A stretch of 64,000 nucleotides of DNA from assembly GCF_019966515.1 (NCBI RefSeq), contig NZ_JAIMIB010000021.1, positions 1 to 64,000 on the forward strand, read 5' to 3'. The notes below the pieces were generated by a model, which was given only the letters and a program-made list of their open reading frames with translations, searched no databases and was not told where the DNA came from. The DNA is from Roseovarius aestuarii (lineage in GTDB: Bacteria; Pseudomonadota; Alphaproteobacteria; Rhodobacterales; Rhodobacteraceae). Position numbers and translations under genes: made by a program. Numbering within the stretch: the first letter of the stretch is position 1; every line of letters starts with the position of its first letter. Of the stretch, positions 8,698 through 19,928 are shown one piece after another.

Positions 8698-9510
8698 ATG
8701 GCCTTTCGAATTTTCGCTGCTCCGTCCACCGTTGCCGTTGCCCTTCTGCTGGCCGCACCGCCTCAGGCCAGCGCGGCCTCCTGTGGTAATAATGCGGGCG
8801 GGTTCGAGGCATGGAAAGCGGCCTTTGCAACACAGGCCAAGCGCAACGGTGTTGGCAAACGCGGATTGCAGGCGCTGGCGCAGGCGCGGTACGCCACCCG
8901 TACCATCGCCGCCGACCGCAACCAGAAAAGCTTCAAATACAGCCTCGAGAAATTCATGAAGGTGCGCGGGGCGACGACGATCATATCGCAGGGCCGCGCG
9001 CGCAAAGCCCGCAACCCGGGCTTTTATGGCGCGCTCGAACAACAATATGGCGTCCCGGCCGGCGTCCTGATCGCCATACACGGGATGGAAACCGGTTTTG
9101 GCGGATTCATGGGCGACAGCGCGATTGTCTCGGCCATCACCACGCTGGCTTACGATTGCCGGCGGTCCGATTTCTTCATCCCCCACGCTCTGGGTGCGTT
9201 GAAACTGGTCGATCAGGGGGCCATCACCCCCGCCACCAAAGGCGCCAAACACGGCGAGCTGGGCCATACGCAGTTCCTGCCTGGCAACGCGCTGAAATAC
9301 GGTGTCGATGCCAATGGCGACGGCCGTGTCGATTTCTACAGCCAGGCCGACGCGCTTGCCTCAACAGCGAATTTCCTTCGTCAGAAAGGCTGGAAACCCG
9401 GTGTGGGTTATCAGGAAGGCCAGCCCAATTTCGCCGTGATCAAACAATGGAACGCCGCGAGCGTATATCAGAAGGCGATCGCGATCATGGCCGCCCGGAT
9501 TGACGGTTAG
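8698..9510 (+). CDS. Lytic murein transglycosylase (MltB-like)
   Basis: A 270-residue periplasmic enzyme expected to cleave the MurNAc-GlcNAc bond of peptidoglycan. A signal peptide of about 25 residues ends in ASAA. The catalytic glutamate lies in IAIHGMETGFGGFMGDS, and GHTQFLP and the DVNGDGR-like DANGDGRVDF segment are typical of the MltB/SLT-3 family. It has no lipobox and no C-terminal peptidoglycan-binding domain, so it is a short soluble member. I use ATG 8698, placed 5 bases after a TAGGA; a TTG directly before it is less likely. The next gene starts 4 bases after its stop, so the two are probably one operon. Confidence 0.85.
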   Translation: MAFRIFAAPSTVAVALLLAAPPQASAASCGNNAGGFEAWKAAFATQAKRNGVGKRGLQALAQARYATRTIAADRNQKSFKYSLEKFMKVRGATTIISQGRARKARNPGFYGALEQQYGVPAGVLIAIHGMETGFGGFMGDSAIVSAITTLAYDCRRSDFFIPHALGALKLVDQGAITPATKGAKHGELGHTQFLPGNALKYGVDANGDGRVDFYSQADALASTANFLRQKGWKPGVGYQEGQPNFAVIKQWNAASVYQKAIAIMAARIDG

Positions 9511-9514
9511 ACCC

Positions 9515-10474
9515 ATGCGCGCACTCCTTTGGGCTGCCATCACCTGCATTGTGCTGTGGTCGCCGCAGGCCGGCGCCGACCCGTTCAGCTTTGTTGTGGT
9601 CGGCGACCAGCCCTATGGCAACAGCGCGGGCGTCAAGAGCCGTTACCGCACGCTGATCGACGCTATCAACGCCCATGACCCAGCGCTCGTCATTCATGTC
9701 GGTGACACCAAATCCGGCGGCACGTTGTGCTCGGATAGCCTTTTGCAGGAGCGGCTGGATTTCCTCAACGCCTTCACCGCCCCCACCCTCTACGCGCCCG
9801 GCGACAACGAATGGACCGACTGTCACCGCCTGTTCACCGGCGCCTATGATCAGACCGAGCGACTGGATTTCATCCGCAAAACCTATTTTGCCGACCCGGC
9901 CCGAAGCTTTGGCCAGAACCCGATCGAGGTCAGCCATCAAGCGGCCGAAGGATATCCGGAAAATGCCCGCGTAATGCGCGACGGCATCATGTTCATCACC
10001 GCCCATGTGGTCGGCTCGAACAATAATTTCGAGGCCACACGGCCCCAGGCCGCCGTCGAATTTGCTGCCCGCGACGCTGCCAACCGTAAATGGCTGCAAG
10101 ACAGCTTTGCCGCCGCCAGCGATGCAAAGGCACTGGTGCTGGCGATCCATGCCGACATGTTCGAATTTGATTTCGGCCCGTCATGGGACCCCGAAGGTTT
10201 CCTGCGTCATTCCGGCTTCGGGCCATTCGCCGAAACGCTGATCTGGCAGGCCGTGCTGTTCGACCGACCGGTGCTGCTGACCTATGGTGACAGCCATAAA
10301 TTCCGCATGTTCCGCCCGTTTCCCGAAGGCGCCCCTAACATCATGGCGCTGGAAACCTTTGGCGATGCGCATATGCATGCGGTGCGTGTCCACGTCACAC
10401 CCGACGATCCCTACCCGTTTGCGATCCAGCCGCTGATCAACCCCGATCAGCCGCTCAGCCGCAAACAGAAATAA
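9515..10474 (+). CDS. Periplasmic calcineurin-like metallophosphoesterase
   Basis: A 319-residue exported protein with a signal peptide of about 20 residues (cleavage near GADPF). The metallophosphoesterase metal-binding motifs are present in order: VVVGDQPYG, HVGDTKSG, APGDNEWTDC, a histidine in AIHADMFE and GDSHKFR. The substrate is unknown; a phosphodiesterase or phosphatase acting in the periplasm is expected. It follows the transglycosylase gene by 4 bases, hinting at joint expression. Start ATG 9515 is chosen over an upstream TTG at 9500 because it gives a clean signal peptide. Confidence 0.75.
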   Translation: MRALLWAAITCIVLWSPQAGADPFSFVVVGDQPYGNSAGVKSRYRTLIDAINAHDPALVIHVGDTKSGGTLCSDSLLQERLDFLNAFTAPTLYAPGDNEWTDCHRLFTGAYDQTERLDFIRKTYFADPARSFGQNPIEVSHQAAEGYPENARVMRDGIMFITAHVVGSNNNFEATRPQAAVEFAARDAANRKWLQDSFAAASDAKALVLAIHADMFEFDFGPSWDPEGFLRHSGFGPFAETLIWQAVLFDRPVLLTYGDSHKFRMFRPFPEGAPNIMALETFGDAHMHAVRVHVTPDDPYPFAIQPLINPDQPLSRKQK

Positions 10475-10668
10475 CCGCACCCTTGACGGCGGCTTAAGCG
10501 ATCCCTATCTGCGCTGCACGGGGACAGGCCCCGGCCGTTCGCAGGGCAGTTGCCCATGGTGAAGTCCTGAAACCTTTCGCTTCCAGTTTTTGACCAAGGG
10601 TCGAGGGACAGGATGGCAACGCGAACACCCTTCGATACACCCGGATGACCCGTCAAGGATCTGGAAAC

Positions 10669-11097
10669 ATGACACTGCACAATCTGCCCACCCGCGCTGC
10701 GCTGAAAGCGCAGGCCAAACGACTGCGCGCCACGCTTGGCGATCAGGGCACGCCGCTTACCCACGCCGCCGCGCTTGAAACCATCGCCCGGCAATGGGGA
10801 TATCGTGACTGGAACACGCTTAGCGCCGCCGCCGACACCACGCCGACATGGCAAGTAGGCCAGACGGTCACTGGCCATTATCTGGGCCACGCCTTCACCG
10901 CGCGGCTGAAGTCTGTGCGCGAGGCGGCACGCGGCCACTGGCATCTGACACTGGTATTTAATCACCCTATCGACGTGGTCACATCCGATCAGTTCAGTTC
11001 GCTGCGCCGTCAGGTCAATGCCATCGTCAACGCCCGGGGCGTCACACATGAAAAAACCTCGGACGGACAACCGCATCTGGTGCTCCGGATGGGCTGA
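10669..11097 (+). CDS. Glyoxalase-superfamily-related small protein
   Basis: A 142-residue protein whose first half (LKAQAKRLRATLGDQGTPLTHAAALETIARQWGYRDWNTL, described here by its ends KAQAKRLR and GYRDWNTL) matches a short module often annotated in Rhodobacteraceae as glyoxalase superfamily. The second half (about residues 55-142) is a beta-rich stretch with VTGHYLGHAFTARLKSV and no recognised motif. No metal-binding glyoxalase site is evident, so I would not assign the reaction. ATG 10669 is preceded by AAGGATCTGG. It is monocistronic, before a GC-rich hairpin. Confidence 0.55.
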   Translation: MTLHNLPTRAALKAQAKRLRATLGDQGTPLTHAAALETIARQWGYRDWNTLSAAADTTPTWQVGQTVTGHYLGHAFTARLKSVREAARGHWHLTLVFNHPIDVVTSDQFSSLRRQVNAIVNARGVTHEKTSDGQPHLVLRMG

Positions 11098-11102
11098 ACA
11101 CG

Positions 11103-11133
11103 CGCCGCGCGCCTCGTTTTGGGGCGCGCGGCG
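11103..11133 (+). terminator. GC-rich terminator-like hairpin
   Basis: Perfect 11-bp stem CGCCGCGCGCC / GGCGCGCGGCG with a 9-base loop rich in T, placed 6 bases after the preceding stop. No T-run follows, so it may protect the 3' end rather than terminate by itself. Confidence 0.5.
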
Positions 11134-11233
11134 TGGCTGATGGGTCAAACCGGGCAAACCGATGTCGTAATCGGGCAAGCGTGCCGGACGTCCTGCATCG
11201 ACCATCGGATCTAACAGCAACTGAGGTCCACGC

Positions 11234-12577
11234 ATGAACACCCATTACCGCGACACCCGTAAGATCGATCCGAGCAAGGGCGCAACCCTTGGTGACAACA
11301 CGCCCAATGATGCCAACCGGATCGAGATCGGACCAACCCGGCTTGCCTTTGCCGAGTGGGAAGCAGCGGGGCTGCAGCTACCCGACCTTCAGGCGATGCG
11401 GCGGCACCGCTGGGAACGGTTGACACGCCATATCGTTGATCGCGACTATGCCGGCCTTCTGATGTTCGATCCGCTCAACATCCGCTACGCCACCGACAGC
11501 ACCAATATGCAACTTTGGAACACTCATAACCCGTTCCGCGCGCTGCTGCTCTGCGCTGATGGGTACATGGTGATCTGGGATTACAAGAATTCGCCCTTCC
11601 TCAGCACGTTCAACCCGCTGGTGCGCGAACAGCGCTCAGGCGCGGACCTGTTTTACTTTGATCGCGGCGACAAAATCGACATCGCCGCCGACAGTTTCGC
11701 GAACGAGGTACGTGGGCTGCTTCAGGAACATTCGCCGGGCAACAAGCGCCTCGCCGTGGACAAGATCATGCTGCACGGACTGCGCGCGCTCGAAGCGCAG
11801 GGGTTCGAGATCATGGAAGGTGAGGAAGTGACCGAAAAGTGCCGCGCCGTAAAAGGCCCGGATGAAATTCTGGCAATGCGCTGCGCCAGCCACGCCTGTG
11901 AGGTCTCGGTCAAGGCGATGGAGGATGCCGCCCGCGCCGGGGTGCCGATGGGCAATATGTCCGAGGACGATATCTGGGCGGTGCTGCATGCCGAAAATAT
12001 CAAACGCGGCGGCGAATGGATCGAAACCCGGTTACTCACGTCAGGGCCACGCACCAATCCGTGGTTTCAGGAATGCGGGCCGCGCATCGTTCAGAATAAC
12101 GAGATTGTGGCGTTTGATACCGATCTTATTGGCAGCTACGGCATCTGCGTCGATATTTCGCGTACCTGGTGGGTCGGCGATGAGAAACCGCGGGATGACA
12201 TGATCTATGCCATGCAACACGCCCATGAACATATCATGACCAATATGGAGATGCTGAAGCCCGGCGTGATGATCCCCGAACTCACCGCCAATTCTCACCG
12301 GCTGGACGATCAGTTTCAGGAGCAGAAATACGGTTGCCTGATGCACGGCGTTGGGCTTTGCGATGAATGGCCTTTGGTGGCCTATCCCGACATGGCGGTG
12401 GCTGGTGCCTATGATTATCCGCTGGAGCCCGGGATGGTGCTCTGTGTCGAAGCGGCCGTTGGCGCTGTCGGAAGCGATTTTTCGATCAAGCTCGAAGATC
12501 AGGTATTGATCACCGAGGACGGGTACGAAAATCTGACGAAATACCCGTTTGATCCACGTCTGATGGGGCAAGGCTGA
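11234..12577 (+). CDS. dddP: Dimethylsulfoniopropionate lyase DddP
   Basis: A 447-residue cytoplasmic lyase that cleaves DMSP to dimethyl sulfide and acrylate. It belongs to the M24 creatinase/aminopeptidase fold but is not a peptidase. All six residues reported as iron ligands in Roseobacter DddP fall at the expected positions: Asp295 and Asp297 in AFDTDL, Asp307 in CVDISR, His371 in MHGVGL, Glu406 in CVEAAVG and Glu421 in KLEDQ. The N-terminus NTHYRDTRKIDPSKGATLG is also that of DddP. The gene stands alone, with no dddR-like regulator or acrylate genes beside it in this window. Confidence 0.96.
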   Translation: MNTHYRDTRKIDPSKGATLGDNTPNDANRIEIGPTRLAFAEWEAAGLQLPDLQAMRRHRWERLTRHIVDRDYAGLLMFDPLNIRYATDSTNMQLWNTHNPFRALLLCADGYMVIWDYKNSPFLSTFNPLVREQRSGADLFYFDRGDKIDIAADSFANEVRGLLQEHSPGNKRLAVDKIMLHGLRALEAQGFEIMEGEEVTEKCRAVKGPDEILAMRCASHACEVSVKAMEDAARAGVPMGNMSEDDIWAVLHAENIKRGGEWIETRLLTSGPRTNPWFQECGPRIVQNNEIVAFDTDLIGSYGICVDISRTWWVGDEKPRDDMIYAMQHAHEHIMTNMEMLKPGVMIPELTANSHRLDDQFQEQKYGCLMHGVGLCDEWPLVAYPDMAVAGAYDYPLEPGMVLCVEAAVGAVGSDFSIKLEDQVLITEDGYENLTKYPFDPRLMGQG

Positions 12578-12614
12578 CCCTGCCCCATAAGCTCACCCAA
12601 AGTCTGGACCCGGT

Positions 12615-12821
12615 TCAGTACGGCCCATACGACCGCTTCACGTTTCCATGCCAATCCTCAGCCTGAGGGACAGTCTGGTCGGCTTCCGGTAATGTCGGTG
12701 CCTCGATGTTCTGCGCCCCGAACCAGAAAACCATGCCCAAAAGGGCTGCTATCAAAACCAGCATTGCAGGGTTTGCGCTGCGAGTGGGGACACTTCTTTC
12801 GGTATAGATATCATGTGCCAT
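12615..12821 (-). CDS. Small single-pass membrane protein
   Basis: A 68-residue protein with one transmembrane segment (PAMLVLIAALLGMVFWFGAQ, about residues 18-37) and a polar tail ending in KRSYGPY. I do not recognise it. ATG 12821 has GGAGAGCGAA just upstream; the in-frame ATGs further upstream lack a ribosome site. It converges with dddP. Confidence 0.5.
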   Translation of the reverse strand: MAHDIYTERSVPTRSANPAMLVLIAALLGMVFWFGAQNIEAPTLPEADQTVPQAEDWHGNVKRSYGPY

Positions 12822-12974
12822 TTCGCTCTCCATCATGTTGCGATGGGTCATAGGTAGGCGTAGATAAATCATAATTAAAACGAATTGTTGTTACGCTATA
12901 TATCACAATGCGTGATTAAAAACACGCAATCCGGGTCACCAAAACAGGCACCGGCATTCGCTAACGGCGGTGTG

Positions 12975-13760
12975 CTAAGTTGCTGTCTCCGCCCATGTTA
13001 TATCCTTGTCCAGTTCAGGGTTGTAAGTATAGACCCGGTCCCGACCATCCCGCTTGGCTCGATACGCTGCCAGGTCTGCCTGGTGAATGGCGTAGTCCAC
13101 CTCCGAGATCGACGACGCCTCGGCCACGCCGAAACTGGCGGTAAGGCGCATCTGTTGACCTTCAGCAATGAATACCTTCTTGCGCACCTGATCACACAGG
13201 CGTTGGGCCGTCACGACGCCGTCTTCAAGCGACATCCCCTGCAGCAGAACTACAAACTCTTCGCCGCCAAAGCGGGCAATGACGTCTTCCTCACGGCTGT
13301 TGCGCGATAGCGTGTTGGCGAATTGCTTCAGCGCGCCGTCACCGGCTTTGTGGCCATATTTGTCATTGATTTTCTTGAAATGATCTATGTCTGCCGCGAT
13401 TATCACCAGTGGAAGATCGTCCATCTCTGACAGGCGGCGATAAAAGCTTAGCCGCGTGCACGTGCCGGTCAGAGTGTCGTGATTGACCGCATGTTCCAGT
13501 TGCACAGTCAGATCGCTCACATCCTGAATTTTCAGCCCGACAAAATAGGTAATAGGTGTCATTACCATGATGGTGATCACAGAGGACGTAAACAGAACCT
13601 GATCAAGAATCGCAGCCGGCAGCATGAAAAACTGCAAAAGGATACTGAACGACAGAGCCGTGACCGTAATCGCCGCCGAAAATAATCGGACTTCATTCTG
13701 GTTTTTCAGCCGCAACTGCATTTTGGTCAACTCAAATCGATTTCTCACGCAAACTCTCAT
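12975..13760 (-). CDS. Membrane diguanylate cyclase (GGDEF)
   Basis: A protein of about 261 residues with two membrane segments near the N-terminus (about residues 23-45 and 50-72) and one GGDEF domain that makes cyclic di-GMP. The active site reads RFGGEEF, an accepted variant. Five residues ahead lies REED, the RxxD inhibitory site, so product feedback is expected. HDTLTGTCTRLSF and DIDHFKKINDKYGHKAGD are the usual flanking motifs. There is no PAS, GAF or EAL domain, so the short membrane part must be the sensor. The start is uncertain: ATG 13760 or ATG 13721, neither with a strong ribosome site. Confidence 0.85.
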   Translation of the reverse strand: MRVCVRNRFELTKMQLRLKNQNEVRLFSAAITVTALSFSILLQFFMLPAAILDQVLFTSSVITIMVMTPITYFVGLKIQDVSDLTVQLEHAVNHDTLTGTCTRLSFYRRLSEMDDLPLVIIAADIDHFKKINDKYGHKAGDGALKQFANTLSRNSREEDVIARFGGEEFVVLLQGMSLEDGVVTAQRLCDQVRKKVFIAEGQQMRLTASFGVAEASSISEVDYAIHQADLAAYRAKRDGRDRVYTYNPELDKDITWAETAT

Positions 13761-13990
13761 CTGCGGGTTAACAGCCGGTAGGCGGGCAATTGCATTCCGC
13801 ACCCAATAAGAGCTAAATTTTAGACAGATGTGCTGGATATCGGCCCGTTTCGGCAAACGGCAATCCCACCGCAAGCGCCGTTGCCGCCTATCTCGAATAG
13901 TCACCTTAGCGTGACGGTGCTGACACATGACTGGTGCCTCGCCTATGGGCTGACTACCCTCAAAAAGATCCGCCACCTGAAGGAAACCCC

Positions 13991-15205
13991 ATGCCGACCG
14001 AACGCCTTACCTTTCGCGGCCATGACGGCAGCACCCTTGCCGCCCGGCTTGACCTGCCGGAAGGGCCGCATCTGGCCACTGCGCTCTTTGCTCATTGCTT
14101 TACCTGCTCCAAGGACATCCCCGCCGCCCGTCGGATCGCCGCGCGCCTGGCCGGAATGGGCATCGCCGTGCTCAGGTTCGATTTCACCGGTTTGGGCCAT
14201 TCCGGGGGCGAGTTCGAAAACACCTCGTTTTCGTCGAATGTTCGTGATCTGGTGCTGGCGGCCAGCGCCTTGGGCGACAGGAACATGGCGCCCGACCTGC
14301 TGATCGGCCATTCGCTGGGCGGCGCGGCGGTACTGGGCGCTGCCGGCGAGATCGACAGTGTCAAAGGTGTTGTCACCATCGGCGCCCCGTATGATCCGGG
14401 CCACGTGACTCATAATTTTGGCGACGCGCTTGAGGCGATCGCGGCCGAGGGCGCCGCAGAGGTTCAACTGGGCGGGCGCGGCATCCGTATCGGCCAGGGC
14501 TTTGTCGAGGATGTGAAAGCCGAAAACCTGACCATCAGGATCGCCAGCCTGCACCGCGCCCTGTTGGTACTGCACGCGCCGCGCGACACGACCGTGGGCA
14601 TCGAAAACGCCGCTGAAATTTTCGGGGCGGCCAAACATCCCAAAAGCTTTGTCACCCTCGACAACGCTGATCATCTGATCACCGATCCGGCAGATGCCGA
14701 ATACGCCGCCGAAGTGATCGCTGCCTGGGCCACGAAATACCTCAGCCTCAAACGTCCGGCCCCGCCCCCCGGTGCACCCGAAGGCATCGTCTGCGTGTCC
14801 GAGGCCGACCCGGACGGCTTTCTGCAGGACATAAATTCAGGGCCGAACCACCACGCTTTGGCAGATGAGCCGCTGGCCTATGGCGGCACCAATCGCGGCA
14901 TGTCGCCTTACGGATTCCTCACTGCGGGTCTGGGGGCCTGCACGTCGATGACGATCAGGATGTATGCCCGTCGCAAGGGTTGGCCGCTTGAACATGTGCA
15001 GGTGGCGGTCAGCCATGACAAGGTGCATGCGCAGGATGCCGAATGCGGCGGCGGCAAGGCTCAGGCGGATACATTCAAACGGGTGATCAAATTGACCGGC
15101 GACCTCAGCGACGACCAGCGCGCGAGACTGATGGAGATCGCCGACAAGTGCCCGGTGCACCGCACGCTGGAGCGCAGTTCGACCATCATCACGCAACCGG
15201 GCTAA
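13991..15205 (+). CDS. Fused alpha/beta hydrolase and OsmC-family protein
   Basis: A 404-residue two-domain protein. Residues 1-250 form an alpha/beta hydrolase with nucleophile elbow GHSLGG, an acid in HAPRDTTV and a His in DNADHLI. Residues about 265-404 form an OsmC/Ohr domain with the two redox cysteines in ACTSMT and CPVHRTLE, a thiol peroxidase type fold. The fusion is a known bacterial architecture annotated as bifunctional hydrolase/OsmC; the joint substrate is not established. ATG 13991 follows AAGGAAA. No organic-peroxide regulator of the OhrR type is adjacent. Confidence 0.9.
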   Translation: MPTERLTFRGHDGSTLAARLDLPEGPHLATALFAHCFTCSKDIPAARRIAARLAGMGIAVLRFDFTGLGHSGGEFENTSFSSNVRDLVLAASALGDRNMAPDLLIGHSLGGAAVLGAAGEIDSVKGVVTIGAPYDPGHVTHNFGDALEAIAAEGAAEVQLGGRGIRIGQGFVEDVKAENLTIRIASLHRALLVLHAPRDTTVGIENAAEIFGAAKHPKSFVTLDNADHLITDPADAEYAAEVIAAWATKYLSLKRPAPPPGAPEGIVCVSEADPDGFLQDINSGPNHHALADEPLAYGGTNRGMSPYGFLTAGLGACTSMTIRMYARRKGWPLEHVQVAVSHDKVHAQDAECGGGKAQADTFKRVIKLTGDLSDDQRARLMEIADKCPVHRTLERSSTIITQPG

Positions 15206-15284
15206 GCTACGGCGTTTCACCAGCCCGCAGCTAATCAGCGTCGAGGCGCTGCCCGGTCTTCGCTAATTATATCCTGCTCTGGCT

Positions 15285-16034
15285 TCACCCAAATGGTGAA
15301 AAAGCCCTGCGCCACAGTCTTAGACGATCTGGCGCTGCATAATGTTGCTTCGCATGGCGATAGAGCGCGACATCCAGCGCGTTTCTCTCTTCCAAAGTCG
15401 CCATTTGTTGAGGCGTGAATACCAGCTTTTCCGTTTGATTAACCCCGACCGAGGAATCGAACTTCACTCTCAATATCCGTAGCGCCCGGGCAAAGGTTTC
15501 AAGATCATCGCAAAAGCCCAGCAAATCAATGCTGTCCAGCGCTGCAATTGCATAAGCCAGCCTGCGCTCGGGATCGCCAAGCTCGCCACGCATAAGTGTA
15601 TGGTTGGCGTTTGCCAGGTCCGGGGCGCCGACATCATCCAGGGACCCGCCCAGCAAGCGGGTCATGACGTTATCCGGCACCGGCAACCTCCCCTGGTCAA
15701 GCTCTGTGAAGGTCCAATCACGCCTTTCCGGATGCTTTCGGATCATGTGCCGAACATGCGAGGCGGCGCGTTCCACCGGATCACGCATAACTACGACTAC
15801 CAAAGGGTCTCTAAGCCGGTGACGCAGCGAAAGGTGGTAATGCCCGCGGACCAGCCTGACCGACCGCGCCTTACAGGCCGCAACAAAATCATCAAGTGGC
15901 GGATAAGTATTGTTATTCGCCGCCGCCATTTCGCGTCTTGGCAAAATCTTATCGGGCCTGAAAGATGCCTCGAATGCCGCGGCAACGGCGGTGCCTGCGG
16001 TCTTGGGTATGTGGCAAAAAAATATTTGTCGCAT
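15285..16034 (-). CDS. Sulfotransferase family 2-like protein
   Basis: A 249-residue protein with the two PAPS-binding signatures of sulfotransferases: HIPKTAGTAV at the N-terminus (phosphosulfate loop) and VVMRDPVERAASHV in the middle (3'-phosphate binding). The family moves a sulfuryl group from PAPS to a carbohydrate or other alcohol, often for surface polysaccharide. The acceptor is unknown. The N-terminus is best set at ATG 16034, immediately before the RQIFFCHIPK strand. There are no glycosyltransferases nearby. It converges with the hydrolase-OsmC gene. Confidence 0.8.
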   Translation of the reverse strand: MRQIFFCHIPKTAGTAVAAAFEASFRPDKILPRREMAAANNNTYPPLDDFVAACKARSVRLVRGHYHLSLRHRLRDPLVVVVMRDPVERAASHVRHMIRKHPERRDWTFTELDQGRLPVPDNVMTRLLGGSLDDVGAPDLANANHTLMRGELGDPERRLAYAIAALDSIDLLGFCDDLETFARALRILRVKFDSSVGVNQTEKLVFTPQQMATLEERNALDVALYRHAKQHYAAPDRLRLWRRAFSPFG

Positions 16035-16137
16035 TGGTTGGATATGCCAAGGATTTCTCCTGCATTTCAACCTGAAAGACACTCTGAGGCGAAGGCATTG
16101 TCATGCTTACGGCCTGTCAATCGGGGTGCAACGATCA

Positions 16138-16158
16138 ATCCCGGGGAAAGTCCGGGAT
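16138..16158. terminator. Terminator-like hairpin between sulfotransferase and DUF1223 genes
   Basis: Perfect 7-bp stem ATCCCGG / CCGGGAT with a 7-base loop, about 85 bases downstream of the DUF1223-type gene on the minus strand. No T-run follows, so termination is uncertain. Confidence 0.35.
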
Positions 16159-16243
16159 CTGGTTCGAAGCATTGCTTGGCAGAAGGGTTTTATGGCAACC
16201 GCCCGTAAACCTGCCGACCAAGCGCCAAGCGCAGGCAGGGGGT

Positions 16244-16939
16244 TTATTTCACTTGCGCGACGGCAGCGACTGGTCCAAGCCCCTGATGCTGCAGCAAGAC
16301 CACTACCGGCGCATTCCCCTGCACCTGAGCCTGCATCGACAGCGGCTGACGCGTATCCCAATCGCCCAGTGCTCTCAGTTCGGTCACGACATTGGCATAA
16401 CTCAGGGTGCGCCCGGCATTCTCGCCTCGCTTGATTTCGACGGTCTCGCGGGGCGAGTAGCGAATTAGCTGCACCGTTAGATCGTCCGTGAGTGGTTTTT
16501 CGACCGTGCCCCGAATGCTCAGCGTGGTGCCTTGCCGTTCAATATGCAGATTGACATAAGGTTTCGCCGCCTTGTGCTGATTGATCAGCGTCACCACGTC
16601 CCGCGGTCGGTTGCCCACCACATGATCCTTGCCGTTAATGATCATTTGCGGCGTGTAGATCATCCTGCGCCCGCCCGAGCTTGCATAGGCGCGCTGACGC
16701 TTGGTGTGTTCCGCGCTGCCAAAGCTATCTTTCCAGCCAATATAATCCCAGTAATCCACATGCATCGCCAGCGGAATGACATCATCGCGCGCCGCCAGCT
16801 CGTGCAGGAACGCATCAGCGGGCGGGCAGGATGAGCAGCCCTGCGATGTATAAAGTTCGACCACGACAGGTTCGCTCTGGCCCAAGGCCGGGGTGACCAG
16901 CATCATCGCAGCAGCGATCAGGGTGGAAATCTTGCGCAT
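16244..16939 (-). CDS. Exported DUF1223 thioredoxin-fold protein
   Basis: A 231-residue protein with a signal peptide of about 20 residues (ending ALGQ). The mature part begins VVVELYTSQGCSSCPPADAF, the DUF1223 hallmark: a thioredoxin-like fold with a CSSC motif. It continues with HVDYWDYIGWKD and RQRAYA, and with YTPQMIINGK, also conserved. Its biochemical role is unknown; a periplasmic disulfide-related function is plausible from the CxxC. It is divergent from acnA, with 218 bases between the two starts. Confidence 0.85.
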   Translation of the reverse strand: MRKISTLIAAAMMLVTPALGQSEPVVVELYTSQGCSSCPPADAFLHELAARDDVIPLAMHVDYWDYIGWKDSFGSAEHTKRQRAYASSGGRRMIYTPQMIINGKDHVVGNRPRDVVTLINQHKAAKPYVNLHIERQGTTLSIRGTVEKPLTDDLTVQLIRYSPRETVEIKRGENAGRTLSYANVVTELRALGDWDTRQPLSMQAQVQGNAPVVVLLQHQGLGPVAAVAQVK

Positions 16940-17049
16940 GTGTTTCGTCCGGTTGTTTTTCAGTGTGTCGGGAACTTATCTACGGATTAATGCGTTCAAA
17001 GACCAATCAAGGTTTCGCGAGACATTAGTGAAACTTGAAATATCTTGAA

Positions 17050-17069
17050 TTGTGTGCAATGGTATACAA
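17050..17069. promoter_or_regulatory. Imperfect palindrome upstream of acnA
   Basis: TTGTGTGC-AATG-GTATACAA, six of eight positions symmetric, about 90 bases before the acnA start. The right half TGGTATAC resembles operators of FCD-type GntR regulators. A near-identical core occurs upstream of the PaaK-type ligase gene (54287-54304). The role is inferred only. Confidence 0.35.
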
Positions 17070-17157
17070 ATTCTTCACCCTACCTCTTGAACGCACGAAC
17101 CAAATCGGTCAGAAGCAACGTCAACTACACTATTCTCACCTCGAAAGGATGGCCCGG

Positions 17158-19845
<2,688 letters not shown>

Positions 19846-19861
19846 CACATTCCCACGCTCG

Positions 19862-19888
19862 AAAACGGCCCCTTCGCGGGGCCGTTTT
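19862..19888 (+). terminator. Rho-independent terminator of acnA
   Basis: Perfect 11-bp stem AAAACGGCCCC / GGGGCCGTTTT around a 5-base loop, 17 bases after the acnA stop. The T and A ends could serve the convergent IclR gene as well. Confidence 0.92.
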
Positions 19889-19928
19889 ACCGATGATCGA
19901 CCTGATGGCAAACCTACAGAATTGGCCT

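Noticed and set aside
12564..12587. Hairpin TGGGGCA/TGCCCCA at the end of dddP
   Set aside because: Only 7 bp, contains the stop codon and has no T-run; too weak to call a terminator.
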